Part shown: piece by piece, positions 48,320 to 58,911 of the stretch
Layout: each line of letters opens with the position of its first letter
Position numbering within the stretch: position 1 is the stretch's first letter
Source: Botryosphaeria dothidea
Taxonomy: Eukaryota > Ascomycota > Dothideomycetes > Botryosphaeriales > Botryosphaeriaceae
DNA: 64,000 nucleotides
Reading direction: 5' to 3'
Assembly (NCBI GenBank): GCA_011503125.2
Contig: WWBZ02000073.1
Location: 3,162,001 to 3,226,000, forward strand
The notes under the pieces: generated by a model
Told to the model about the DNA's origin: nothing
The model's database searches: none
Seen by the model: only the letters and a program-made list of their open reading frames with translations
Translations under genes and position numbers: made by a program

Positions 48320-49117
48320 ACTTGTTCATTCCGTGGGTAAAATGGGGTAAATACCGGGCATGGGATTTCGGAGTTGCAAGGACACGCCTTCCCAAGCTCC
48401 AGGGCACTTCGCGCCTGGATGGAGGAATGGAAGGGTACGGTCAATTTTCGGAGTGATTCCCAGCCAAAAATCAAAACTTTCTTCCATTCAAAGCACATTG
48501 TCCAGGATCCCTCATGACTATCAACACGCGCCCTGCAAGTCATGCCAAATACTGCAAACGTTAAGCGGGCTTGTTCGAAAGACTTATGTCTGGGAGTTAT
48601 GGTACGTGACGTACTTTAACCGCTGTCCACGTACCGTTTGTCCCAGTCCAAACTCATTCTTTACAATGACTCTAAGCTACTTCACCAGACCTAATACTAA
48701 AATTGTAGGCAGCATGCCTAGCTTCTATTTATTAGTGAATCCAAATGCACGGGAACGCATTCACTGGTCGACATAGGCTGCCATTTTTACCTGTTTCGGT
48801 ATTCTTAACCATGGTGAGATTTCATTGAACAAAGGTCCTCGCGAGGTGTTAAGGGTCAGGAAAAACTACAACACGTCTATAAATTCTTGTGCTGCTTTAT
48901 TCTTTAGTCTTCTCGATACTCAGCACACTTCCTGAGACTTTCCATGAACGCTTCATATACCAACATCTCATTTCTCGTTCTCACGCATACTCAACCAATC
49001 ACCACTACCTCCAAAAGCACCCACAATATCGCAAAACAGCTCTCGCTAGCGCCGGACTGCATCTTCAGAGCAGAGACAACAACCACGCAGCTCCCCAAGA
49101 CTTGCAACGCCCAAGCC
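48320..49117. other. Intergenic, eS19 3' side and F-box gene upstream
   Basis: About 0.8 kb. An in-frame ATG at 48944 would extend the F-box protein by 58 low-complexity residues but has a poor context. Nothing else was recognised. Confidence 0.5.
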
Positions 49118-50164
49118 ATGCCCTCAACAACAAAAACTCCCCACCACCCCTCCCCCATCTCCACCCTCCCCCCAGAACTCCTCCTTGACATCTACGACCG
49201 CCTCGACGGCGTCAGCTCCCTTGCCCTCCGCGCCACCAACAAAGACCTCCACGCCATCCTCCCCGCCCCCCGCGGCGGCGACACCCCGCTCTCCAAACGC
49301 CTCTACGTCCGCCTCCTGGCCGCCGCATCCTTCCGCCACGCGCTCTCCCTCGAGCGTGCGGGTCAGACTCATGCCCTCCGCGCCTGCGCCGCCTGCACCA
49401 GCGCCCACCCGCCCGAGTTCTTCTCCGCCGCGCAGCGCGCCCGGGGCCCGGCGGAGCGGCGATGCCGCGGCTGGGAGCGCGTGTTCCGACTGTGCGAGCA
49501 CACGGAGGTGCGGTTCGACGACGCCCCCTTCGGCGACCCGACAGCCGATCTAGAGCGCCAGGCGTCGTCGTCGTCGGCGCGCCTCGAGTGCTGGGCAGAC
49601 CACGGCGGCGAGCCGCGGCGGCCGCACCTGCGCTTCAGCGTCGACGCGGCGCGCGCGGCGAACGTCGCGACGGCGCACCGGTGGGTGGGGCTGGAGGGCT
49701 TGCCTGGCGCGGGCGAGGACGGCGGCGTCGAGGTGGGCGAGGTGCTGGGCGCGTTGCGTGGGGAGCTGGGGCGGCGCCGCCTGTGCCCGCATCGGCGGGT
49801 GCGGGATGTGCCGGCGCTGCTGAGGCTGTACGTTGGCGAGGGCGAGGGCGAGGGCGAGGGCGAGGTGGTGGCGCTTGGTAGCGAGGGAGAGGAGGGAGCG
49901 GCGAGTCTGCAGACGCGGCTGGACGAGAAGGGGTTTTGGAGCTTGTACGGCGTGTGCGAGGCTTGTCGTGCGAGTTTTGAGGTTTGTAGGGATGTCGTGG
50001 GGCCAGGGGCGACAGGGCGGGTTGGGATCGAGGTGGTGAGGTATTGGGAGAATATGTTTGAGGCAGATGATCCGATGTGGTTGGCGCAGCTGGAGGATCC
50101 GAAGGAGAGGGAGGAGGGGTGGGATGAGAATGGGTGGAGCAAGGGGTGGGAGAAATGGGCCTGA
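49118..50164 (+). CDS. F-box protein with Cys motifs (tandem paralogue 1)
   Basis: 348 residues from ATG 49118 (purine at -3). The longer form from 48944 is less likely because the extra 58 residues are S/T/Q-rich and unconserved. An F-box lies near the N-terminus (ISTLPPELLLDIYDRL, residues about 13-45), implying a substrate adaptor of an SCF ubiquitin ligase. A CAAC pair, ERVFRLCEH, RRLCPH and a later CEAC pair are shared in order with the next gene, suggesting a structural Cys/His domain. A (GE)5 low-complexity run at 49835-49864 comes from five GGCGAG units. The gene is very GC-rich. The target protein is unknown. Confidence 0.7.
   Translation: MPSTTKTPHHPSPISTLPPELLLDIYDRLDGVSSLALRATNKDLHAILPAPRGGDTPLSKRLYVRLLAAASFRHALSLERAGQTHALRACAACTSAHPPEFFSAAQRARGPAERRCRGWERVFRLCEHTEVRFDDAPFGDPTADLERQASSSSARLECWADHGGEPRRPHLRFSVDAARAANVATAHRWVGLEGLPGAGEDGGVEVGEVLGALRGELGRRRLCPHRRVRDVPALLRLYVGEGEGEGEGEVVALGSEGEEGAASLQTRLDEKGFWSLYGVCEACRASFEVCRDVVGPGATGRVGIEVVRYWENMFEADDPMWLAQLEDPKEREEGWDENGWSKGWEKWA
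49835..49864 (+). repeat. GGCGAG x5 hexanucleotide repeat in coding sequence
   Basis: Five exact units encode Gly-Glu repeats inside the first F-box protein. Copy number could vary without a frameshift. Confidence 0.9.
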
Positions 50165-50514
50165 GAGAAGTCTGAGGCTTAATAGGATGGCGTTTGGGAT
50201 ACCCTTTTTTGTTTGCTGCCATGTTGGCGCGTAACTGTTCACAAGCCGTGAGATATTACTCTGGTGTCACTTTAAACCAACATCGCTGGCGATGAGGTAG
50301 ATTTCTGCGTTTTTTGCGATTTTGCCTGGCTTTGCAAAGCATTTTGGTTCAGACTGAGAGGATTTAAGGGACTCCAAGTTTTCAGATCCAAGAATTATAT
50401 ATGCCGCTCTTGCAGAACCCCACTCGTTCTTCTTCTATCTTCAAAGGAAGAGGCTGCCCTTGAGTACAGGGCCGAACACTACATTTCCAAGACATTGACC
50501 GGTCTTCGTGCGAC
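50165..50514. other. Short intergenic region between the two F-box genes
   Basis: 350 bp, AT-richer than the genes. It presumably holds the terminator of the first and the promoter of the second. No motif was assigned. Confidence 0.5.
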
Positions 50515-51468
50515 ATGACCAAATCACTCAGCGTACAGACAGCACTAGCCCACAACAAAGTCCACAGCGATCTCTGGAAGCTCCCCGTCGAAACCATCCG
50601 CCACATCTATCACTTCCTGACTCCCGTCAGCGTACTCGCCTTCCGAGCCACATGCGTACGTTTCCGAGAGAGGACCATTCCTCGCATACAGAGCCGCCAT
50701 ACGAGGAGCACAACCAAAAGAGCCTACCAGGAGCTACTCCGGAAAGCCGAGATTCGGAGGTTGAGCGAAATCGAAGAAAAGCACGGCTTAGACGACATTA
50801 GCAAGACAGCTGTTTGCAGCGGCTGTTACGACATCCACAGCTGGACGCTGTTCTCAAAGCAGCAACTCCATCATGTTCCCAGCATGCAGAGGACGTGTCT
50901 TGGCCGTGAGCGTTTTCTACGGCTTTGCGAACATGAGCGCTATACGTGGGAGGACTTGAACCACCGGGACATCGAGAATGAGAGCCGCAGCTGCGCCTGC
51001 ATACAGTCGGCATGCCGCTACGTTGATCTGGATCGCATGCCATGTGTATTTTTCCGCCGCATCCTGAAGTCCACCAACCGTGTTATCGATGCCAGTCCAG
51101 TCGAAACAAGATATGGTCCAGATCTCACAACAGCTCGGAATCAAGATACTCGCCTCTGCCCGCATGTCACCCTCTCGGAAATTTTCGAGGGCCGAAACGT
51201 CCGGTACACTAGGTGCGTCAATAGAGGTTGTCGAGGGTCGTCCTCCGACAAGCTAGTGACGAAGGGTCGGTCCCAAAACGTCCACGTGACCGTGGATAGG
51301 TGGATTCGTGTATGGAAAGACCCGACAGATTTGCGGTGGCTCAGTGTGCTGGAATTGGAGGGTGAAGAAGTGCAGGCTCTGGGGTTGGAGAATAACAAGG
51401 CTCTCAACGATCGAGCTCTATATGACCGATATTCGCCATGGAGTCGAGCTTTTTGGAGATGTGATTGA
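50515..51468 (+). CDS. F-box protein with Cys motifs (tandem paralogue 2)
   Basis: A 317-residue single-exon protein. The F-box (LWKLPVETIRHIYHFL, then VLAFRATC) spans about residues 20-60. Downstream, CSGC, RERFLRLCEH, TRLCPH and a terminal DLRWLSVLELEGE follow the same order as in the upstream gene (CAAC, ERVFRLCEH, RRLCPH, DDPMWLAQLED), so the pair arose by tandem duplication and has diverged strongly in sequence and base composition (the upstream copy is far more GC-rich). It is probably an SCF substrate adaptor. The Cys/His positions may bind zinc; this is inference. Confidence 0.72.
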   Translation: MTKSLSVQTALAHNKVHSDLWKLPVETIRHIYHFLTPVSVLAFRATCVRFRERTIPRIQSRHTRSTTKRAYQELLRKAEIRRLSEIEEKHGLDDISKTAVCSGCYDIHSWTLFSKQQLHHVPSMQRTCLGRERFLRLCEHERYTWEDLNHRDIENESRSCACIQSACRYVDLDRMPCVFFRRILKSTNRVIDASPVETRYGPDLTTARNQDTRLCPHVTLSEIFEGRNVRYTRCVNRGCRGSSSDKLVTKGRSQNVHVTVDRWIRVWKDPTDLRWLSVLELEGEEVQALGLENNKALNDRALYDRYSPWSRAFWRCD

Positions 51469-51795
51469 GAACATTTCAAGTGTCGGCGTTTCATACAGTA
51501 TGAGATTACCCCAGGTTGGCAACAGGGAAAGTTACATGCAGGCTGCGCTTGAGTGAGGTTCAGCTGCGAGGTTCTTAGTTATATGGAGAAGCTTCTGCAT
51601 ACCTGCCTTGAAAATTGACAGAGATGCGTCTTTCTTCGAGATAATGGTTTTCCATACGGCTGGTCAACGTTTTGAAACTATCTATGGAGACGGCTGGACC
51701 GCATTTGATAATTCTAAGGAATTTTTCAAGCATGAAAGCGTCCACATATGGATTCTATTAGGTTGTAATCTTTCCCTTAAGCTATCGGGATCATG
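51469..51795. other. Convergent 3' spacer
   Basis: 327 bp between the stop codons of the second F-box gene and the MFS gene. Small ORFs here lack any support. Confidence 0.5.
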
Positions 51796-53881
51796 TTACG
51801 CGTATGCAATACCTAATTTCCGCATCAATGAGAGATTGTACATCCACCGACGATTGAGTTTCCCAAATATGTCTGCATAAGCAAGGTCAGCAAGCAAGAT
51901 GTGCATCAACAACTAACACAACTCACACATCGGGATGCATGCAGCAACTATGCAGAGTGAAACAATGCCATAAACTTTGAAAATCTCTGCAGGTCCATCC
52001 GTGGCAACCCAGGAGTTTACGAAAGTCGAAAATCCGTAGAAGAATAGATTCTTGGCTGTCATCTGCAGGATAAAAATTTCCGTTGCTTGTTCCTTGTATG
52101 AATCCCTTCAAAGGGTTAGCCCCAGCGTGAGAGTGTCTCAATCTCGAAGAGCGTGACTTACAGAATGTATAGGGAAGCCGAGTTTGAGGTCACGGTAATC
52201 CCGCAGCATATGCATCCGTGACAGAAAGCGCCCAGGTAATATCCTTTTGGAGTAGGATTCTCCATATCCCACATAAAGACGAAATATCCTACTCCAAGTA
52301 GAAAGGCAGCAATTATCTGGACCGGGAAGCGGAATTCGGGTTCGTATATTCCCTTGTTCCATTTGGAGAAGGTCTTGGAAGAGATGTCGCAAAGCTTTCC
52401 TGATCCGAGGCCGCCAATAAGACCGCCGAGGAGACCTTCCTGGCTGTGAGTACAAGACTGGACTCCGGATGTTATTACCTACCTCCGGCGTAGAAGTATC
52501 CATTCCCCTCAGGACTGAGGTTGTAAGGTGGTACGGACCAAATCTGAGCCAAAACGTATGACAAACTGACATAAAAAGCCTATCGAAATACGTGAGCAAT
52601 TTTGACTTAAAGCAGCCTTCTGTACTGACCACTATGATTCCGGCATCCAGGATTGTCTATTACATCTTTAGCAACCGTCGTCTATCAATGGTCTGTTGGA
52701 CTTACCCAGAACACAGCTGGATTCAGAAGCACAACTAAGGGTGCAACCAGAAGCTTGGTTGCTGATTCATCAGTAAATGTTCCGCTGTATGGGGCCAGAG
52801 TTTGCAAGTAAGGTTTCTTTGTCGTGCTTGCAGTGTCCACGATCTCTATACGTTCGATATCTTCCCCCTTCATCTCTCCGTTTTGATTTGTTTTTGATGG
52901 ACCATCTGTTGCTCGCGCATAAAAGCCTCTCGCTCCATTCGGATGCCGAAATTGTGTCTCCGGAACGAGAAAGATTACCGCCAAAGCACCAGCAATGGCA
53001 AAGGGTAGGTGTACGATGAACATATACCGCCATCCCAATCTGGAAGTTATCGGACCGCCGATGATTGCGACAAGAGAGGACATGCAGGTGAGGCAAAGGA
53101 CCATGATGCCAGTGCGGACGCCGCGCTCGTGGACGAAGTAGCTACCGGGTGTCAGCTTGCCAAGCAACAGAACAGAGTACCGACACCAATTACATGTCAC
53201 CCAACAAAGCCACTGAAAGACTTTCGAATGCAGTTGTCCCCAAGCCCTGAATCAGCCTGCCAGCAAGGAGAGTATCGTAGTCCTCGTGGGCTGCAATGCA
53301 GATGCCGGTTCCGATGACGCCCATGATGGCAGCGAATATGAACTGTGGCCGTTTGCCGTACTTGCGTGCTAATGCTGAGACAATAGGTCTGCTCGCGTCA
53401 GCTTAAATCAATTGTTAGGAAAGACCTTGCATACCCGAAGCACCCCACAAGCAGCAACTGGTATCCCGATAGCTCGGCAACCTCATCCAGGGAAACTCCT
53501 AATATTGTCGACAGTACAACGGTCGCAGGAGCAAGCATTGGAGCTGGGACGGCGGCGAATATGATTGTCGCAACGAAAACAACAGCGTAGGCAGCATCTT
53601 TCTTCCATTTTGGCCAGTTCTGATGAAGTTAGCTTCTCCGACAAGATTTTACGAAGGTGGGCCATCATACCAGTGGGTCATTGGGATCGTCCGAAGGTTG
53701 TGGGATCAAGACAATATGAGCATCCTGAAGGATCAGTCAATAGTCACAACCGTGTTTCCCTCCGACTTACCTTGCCAGTCCCATGTTTGAGAATGTGCGA
53801 AGTGTTTCCCGTCCCTTCATCGAGGAGGGACACTGTTCCGGGAACCTTCTCGTTGGACGAATCAATGATACCAAGAGGCAT
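51796..53881 (-). CDS. MFS transporter, DHA1 (HOL1-like) type, ten exons
   Basis: Exons (minus strand) 53881-53771, 53724-53671, 53619-53435, 53388-53194, 53141-52706, 52656-52630, 52579-52483, 52435-52162, 52105-51927 and 51872-51796 total 1,635 nt, encoding 544 residues with a TAA stop at 51796-51798. The nine introns are 46-56 bp with normal splice signals and every join keeps frame. An in-frame stop precedes the chosen ATG. GRLIQGLGTTAFESL, LGWRYMFIVHLPFAIAG and a long central loop between helices 6 and 7 mark a 12-helix DHA1 drug/H+ antiporter-type protein of the HOL1-like branch. The substrate is unknown. One exon is only 27 nt. The single intron ending GGAAG was chosen by frame and is the least certain. 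Confidence 0.85.
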
Positions 53882-54845
53882 ACCGGCAGTTCGATACTTT
53901 GAGGAACAGGATTATCAAGCTTAGAGTTCAGATCTGATCTCGTTGCATTGTGATGCTTAAGTTTCAGTGTCGTTCTCCCATACCCCGCATTCTCCAGGAC
54001 CTACCAAGATGTCGGATTCATGCAGCCGACCTTCCTTTATTTATTGACACGCTGAATTAGGAACAAGGCAGGACGGGACTGAATCTACTCCACCTTCATC
54101 TTCATCTACACGCGCCGTTGATGTGGAGCAAGCTCTTAGGAGTCTGGGGTTCGATTACACGACGAATGGATACGCCACCGCCGGGCATCCTTCGACCAAC
54201 ACTTCCGTATCGCTCGTATCCAGGTGCGCAGAACGCGAAGTACTCTAGAGACAACAGAATTTGAGCACTAAAGCTTCGTCACCTTAGATAATTGAAAGAA
54301 CCTGTAAACCTCCTCGAGGTTTTACGATGAAGTGTCGAACGCGAATATCAGGGTCCGAAAAACCCAAAGGTCAAGGCTCGGGCCGCAAGTATTGTGGGGA
54401 GGAAACGCGGTTTCGGTCCCCCAAACGGACCAGGGCGAAAGACGCCGGTTGTGCCGAGGCGTTGGGGCTGCCAGGTACACGTCATACAAAGGTTACGAAA
54501 CAGGGGTACAATCTTGCTGCGTTTCTGCTCGCTTCGCCCTCGGCCGTTTGATTGGCTGATAAGCTCCCGCTGCAAGCAACAAGCTTCGAAGCCTCTTCCA
54601 ACGGCCCTTCGACCGCACGCCAGAGAAAACCTGTCGCTCCGCAATGGTGGGCGGAGAACAGGGCAAGCTGCGGATCGCCGCGCGCGCGGGTCCACAGCGC
54701 CCTACATACATAGGGCTGCGTCGACCCTGCTGCACGTCTCCACTGCTGACCTTCTCGTCTACTCCATGCATCCTTGAGAGAGGTGTTCTTCGCCGTCGAT
54801 GCGCCCCAAAGCAAACCCAAAAAGCCATCCAAGAACATCCTCACC
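53882..54845. promoter_or_regulatory. Divergent intergenic region between MFS and membrane protein genes
   Basis: 964 bp separating two divergent starts. Overlapping ORFs of 74-202 codons in this stretch occupy several frames and run into neighbouring coding sequence; none was accepted. Confidence 0.45.
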
Positions 54846-55719
54846 ATGCCTCCCTCCACAGCCAGCAAGCCTCCCCTCCTCCCCACCACCAACGGCGCGC
54901 CCACGCGCAAAAACACCACCGCCACAACCTCCACCCGCACCGCCTCCACCAGCGTCTCCCGCAAGCCGGTGCCCCCCAAGCGCGCGCAGTCGACGCTCAA
55001 GCGCCCGGGCCTCAAGCGCGCGCCGACGACCCAGACGCAGTACGTCGACCTGCTGGTGCGGCTCGACGAGATCCCGCGCTGGCACAACATGCTGTGCGCC
55101 TTCTGCTCGTGGGTCCTGCTGGCCGGCTACCTCGTCCTGCCCGCCACCTTCACCAAGGTGCAGGCGCGCGTGGACGGCGAGATCGACGGCAACGGCAACG
55201 TCGTGACCGTGTTCGTCGCGGGCGCGGTCAAGAACGTCGGCCTGTTGTGGGTGGCCGGGGTGTGCTGCGTGATTGGCGCGGCCGGGCTGGTGTGGTTGTG
55301 GGTCAGGTGGTGGTGGCATTATCTGTGGTTGTTGAATAGGGTGTTTCTGTGAGTTGCTTTTTCCCCCGGTGAGGTCTTCGAGAGTGGTTTTCTCATCAGA
55401 TGTGTCCAGACCTGGCGCGACGAATTCGGTTGCTGGCCTCATTTCGACGCTCATCAATATCTATTCAGCCCAGGATGGCAAGCTGAGCATCACCGCGAAA
55501 GTGACTGTTGGCGTTACGGCGGGGTGCAGCTTCATCTTCGGCTCTCTGTTCGTCATCCATCAGTTGCTGCTGATGCGCGTGAAGAAGAAGCACGAACGGC
55601 AGATCGAGGCGGAGGAGAAGCGCGAAAGGCAACTTAACGGGCAAGATGAACCGAGTGCTCTGCAGAACTGGAAGAAGAAGGCACAGGAGCCTGCAGCCAT
55701 GCCGGGCGGCGTTGTGTGA
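54846..55719 (+). CDS. Small fungal multi-pass membrane protein of unknown function
   Basis: Two exons, 54846-55348 and 55410-55719, joined across a 61-bp intron (GTGAGT donor, TCCAG acceptor), encode 270 residues. The first 65 residues are Thr/Ser/Pro/Lys-rich and probably cytosolic. Hydrophobic segments lie at about 82-101, 131-153, 172-187 and 194-216. The tail is highly charged (KKKHERQIEAEEKRERQ), likely helical. The ATG at 54846 has a good context (caccATG); an in-frame ATG 24 codons upstream is possible. The layout resembles unnamed conserved membrane proteins of moulds; no function is assigned. Confidence 0.72.
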
Positions 55720-56159
55720 AAGAGGGAGAGCTCAGTGATCACATAGGTTTCCCGCCAGGGAACCGCACAACTCTCCTGTATAGCTGGATCAGTCTGGAGG
55801 CCGGTTTGCGGTTTACTTTCATTTGTTTCTGGAGTTACAACTTATACCCCTTTCTTTTGGAGAAGAAAGAAGCTGCTGTTGCGGGCAACGGCAGCTTTAT
55901 TCAATGCACCGCGTATCCTCAGCCAATTCAAAAAAAAAAAAAATTTTTTTTATTGAAGCCTCAATCATGCAGCAGATCACAGAGGCAGTTTTGACTTATT
56001 CACATGTGGCTCATTTGACAGCACTTACCCCGGCCACAAAGGAACGTAGCATTGCACGCTGCATGAGACTCGCAAAAGGTAGTAGTATAAGTTCAATATC
56101 ATTCAACACCGCTCATGTATACCGCTCAACCCTCGCAACAACCACGACCCATACGCAAA
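55720..56159. other. Intergenic with an A14-T8 tract
   Basis: 440 bp. A14 followed by T8 at 55930-55951 may be a nucleosome-depleting tract serving the downstream GNAT promoter or polyadenylation of the upstream gene. An ATG at 56115 is in frame with the GNAT ORF. Confidence 0.5.
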
Positions 56160-57012
56160 ATGCTCCTTCGCCCCGCAACTGAACATGACATCCCCGAAAT
56201 GGCCGCCGTCGGCGCCGCAGCCTACGTCAACGACCCCATCGACGTCTACCTCTACCCCAACCGGCACGTCCACCCCGCCGACTACCGCAAAGCCTACGCC
56301 CAGAACATAAAACGCATGCTGACCCGGCCCGGCGAGACGCACGCCACCGTCGCCGTCCTCGAGACGCACGCCACCGTCGCCGTCCTCGAGCCCAGCGACG
56401 AGGGCTACGACGGCAGACCCACCCTCGTCGGCTACACCGCATGGCGCCGGTTCCGCGCCTCCGAGACCCAAAGGCAACCAGAAAAGAAAACATTTGCACA
56501 GCGTAAGTCTCGGCGCACCCACGACGCCCCATTGCTGACATCCCCGCCCCACAGGTCTCAAACGAGTCACGATCAACCCCCTGGTCTGCCTCTACAACAT
56601 CCTCAGCAACCGCGCCACCTCCCGCCGCGCCACGCTCCGCAACAACCTCATCACGCGCTGGTTCCCTTGCTTCCGCCAAGACTACAGCACCTACGAAGAT
56701 CCCGCATACGTCAGGCCCACCGAGCTCTACAAGGTCAATGATATTGTCGTGCACCCGGACTATCAGCGGCGCGGCGCCGGCACGAGGATGATGCGGTGGG
56801 GCATGGATTTAGCGGCCGCGGAGGGCGTGCCGGTTTGCTTGTCGGCGAGCCTGGCGGGGCTGCATATGTATCACAATCTGGGGTTCAAGGCGATTGGGAT
56901 GTGGCGGTGCACGCTGGGGAGGGGGATGAAGCGGGTGCTGATGCGGTGGGATCCGCCGGGGATGGGGGAGGGAAATGAGGGAGAGAGGGCGGCGGAGAGC
57001 AGGCCTCAATAG
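56160..57012 (+). CDS. GNAT-family N-acetyltransferase
   Basis: Two exons, 56160-56502 and 56555-57012, with a 52-bp intron (GTAAGT, GCTGAC, CACAG), encode 266 residues; starting at 56115 would add 15. The N-terminus MLLRPATEHDIPEMAAVGA is the usual GNAT opening, and the acetyl-CoA loop QRRGAGT lies at about residues 185-191 after the strand VNDIVVHP, followed by GLHMYHNLGFKAIG, the standard C-terminal motif. The acceptor substrate is unknown. A perfect 27-bp tandem duplication in exon 1 inserts a nine-residue repeat in the poorly conserved region before the first core strand and should be tolerated. Confidence 0.88.
56334..56387 (+). repeat. 27-bp perfect tandem duplication in the GNAT coding region
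   Basis: 56334-56360 and 56361-56387 are identical and encode ETHATVAVL twice. Perfect identity implies a recent event. Confidence 0.95.
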
Positions 57013-58911
57013 ACCTGGTGAGTCCCAATACGTGTTGATCATAAGGCTATGTTGAACAAATGTTGGGAGCTTGGACGCTTGGAGATTGATATTTGAACTA
57101 GGAGTTACACACGACGACCTTTGCATACTCGAAACAATTTGTCAAAGGCAGGGCCCGCTGCAAATGCTTTCAAAAGTGTTTGTTGGCACAAGGCTGATAG
57201 ATCAAACATCTATCCCTCGTCATCAGCCTTGTTAACCCCCCTGGTCGGTGCTTACACACGCTATCCGACCAGAGCTTAGCGTCGAGACAAACCTCAAAGT
57301 GGTCTCCTCCTCAAACCGAGTGTGAATACCAATGTGTGAGCTTCTGGATCTAAGAAGTAATTTAGCCATCTGTATTATGCACACGGTCATGGTATGCCAC
57401 CTTCATGGTTTCGTGCCGAACGAGTTGCACGCCAAGTGGCATAGGCAATGCTGACTGATAGAACACCGAGTATGAAGGATACGACGATTTCGGCAAGGTT
57501 CATGCTATGGCCCATGGAAAGAGAGCGGGAGCAGGCAGTCATGATGCGTTACTGTTGACTTCCTTGTGTGAGCGGGCCCTTAAACATCGGGCAAACATAG
57601 GTTGGATTACAAGGGCACTTCAAGAGTAAGAAGGTCTGTGTCTTTATGGAGGGACAAGATCGTTGGCCGTAGTGTGAGCCGTAGGTTCTCTTGCGGGCTG
57701 GAAATGCTCGGGCGATGTCAGTGCGCTGCACTTTATCGGGAAGAGGGGAACGAAGTTTCGTATGCGTTGGTATGCTGAAGCGCCTGTTGAAAATCCGATT
57801 AACACTGCGGTCTTTTTAGGAATTGTTTAAGCACGCTCGGAATGCGATCGACCTAAAGCATGACTGGTGAAAAGGGAAAGAGGATCTAGCGGGCATCACG
57901 ATCGGACTGCCCCACGGTGGCAGAGCGCGCTCCGATCGGCTGTCTTGTCGCAGGCGCACGACAGGGGAGCGAACAGGCTAGCGTGACCTTTCCGGAGGAT
58001 ATTCGCTTCCTTGTCTCATGCGCACTCAGATGAAAGAGCGCAAAGCGTGCCGAGTGCGATGCCTCATGTGCGGCTGTTCAGTGGTGCCAGCTGTTGGTGT
58101 AACGAGAAATCCGGGGTCAGAGAGGACGACCCCCATGCCGCCCGATGCAAGCCACATCAATCATTCCCAGTCTTCGGGTGGACGGTAATGCACGCTGCAT
58201 GCCAAGCGCAGTTGCAGTAGTCGCTGCTGTGCACCCGACGAGCCAGACTAAAAAAAAAAAAAAAACTCTGGGTCGTGTGCCCTACGGGCCCAGCTGCATC
58301 TGGGCACGTGATTTTCACTTCAGCAGCCGCAAACTTTTCTACTGTCTGCGTCATCTCCACACTCTCGCGCCGCCACCTCGAAGGGTCGCGCTGGGGTGTG
58401 TGCTACCCACCGAGGCTGACCGGTGAGGCTACGTGCATGCAGCATGTTCCTTGCCCTGCCAGCAGTTCATTCATGAGACATAACCTCTGGTTGGACGTGA
58501 CTGTGCATCTTTGCTTGCCTGAATTTCTGAAGTGTCTGTAAGTGTCTGTCTTCATCGTAGGTTCGCGACCTACTATCTTAAAGACCGCTCTAGCTACCGT
58601 ATATCTGCAAGACAGGACAATGCGTACGCCACGACTTACTGGGTTTGGCTAGGCCAACGACGATTTGACTGTATTCCGTTCCCCTGCGTCAAATGATGCG
58701 CCACCATTATACAAATCCACTCTATTTACAATGGGATCAAAATCCACCAAAACTCTTACTTTTCTTTAACACTCGACGAACAAGCTTTCAAACCAAACTT
58801 GAAGCGGTGCTTGCATTCCCATCGCACCGCAAAACATGCAAATCCCATTTGCCGAAGATGTCCAAGAACACCAACGCCCGAAGCTTCAATCCCAAGCGCG
58901 GCGAGAGCCCC
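57013..58911. other. 1.9-kb convergent intergenic region with inverted repeats and a poly-A tract
   Basis: This lies between the 3' ends of GNAT and the SNF2 gene. It holds two adjacent inverted repeats (57188-57232 and 57241-57272) and an A16 run (58250-58265). The ORFs here are under 95 codons except one (58693-59676) that runs antisense through the SNF2 gene. A short non-coding RNA cannot be excluded, but no tRNA cloverleaf could be drawn. Confidence 0.5.
57188..57272. repeat. Two consecutive perfect inverted repeats (potential stem-loops)
   Basis: acaaggctgat (57188-57198) pairs with atcagccttgt (57222-57232) across a 23-nt loop. ctggtcgg (57241-57248) pairs with ccgaccag (57265-57272) across a 16-nt loop. 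Both stems are perfect. Confidence 0.8.

Noticed and set aside
48944..49117. Upstream start for the first F-box protein
   Set aside because: The added 58 residues are low complexity, the start context is poor (T at -3), and the F-box begins soon after the internal Met.
54332..55090. Multiple ORFs on both strands around 54.3-55.1 kb
   Set aside because: They overlap the membrane-protein gene or its promoter and share no motif with known families; the spliced 270-residue frame accounts for the coding signal.
57181..57280. Possible tRNA gene at the double stem-loop
   Set aside because: Stem lengths and spacing do not fit acceptor, anticodon and T arms, and no A/B box consensus is visible.
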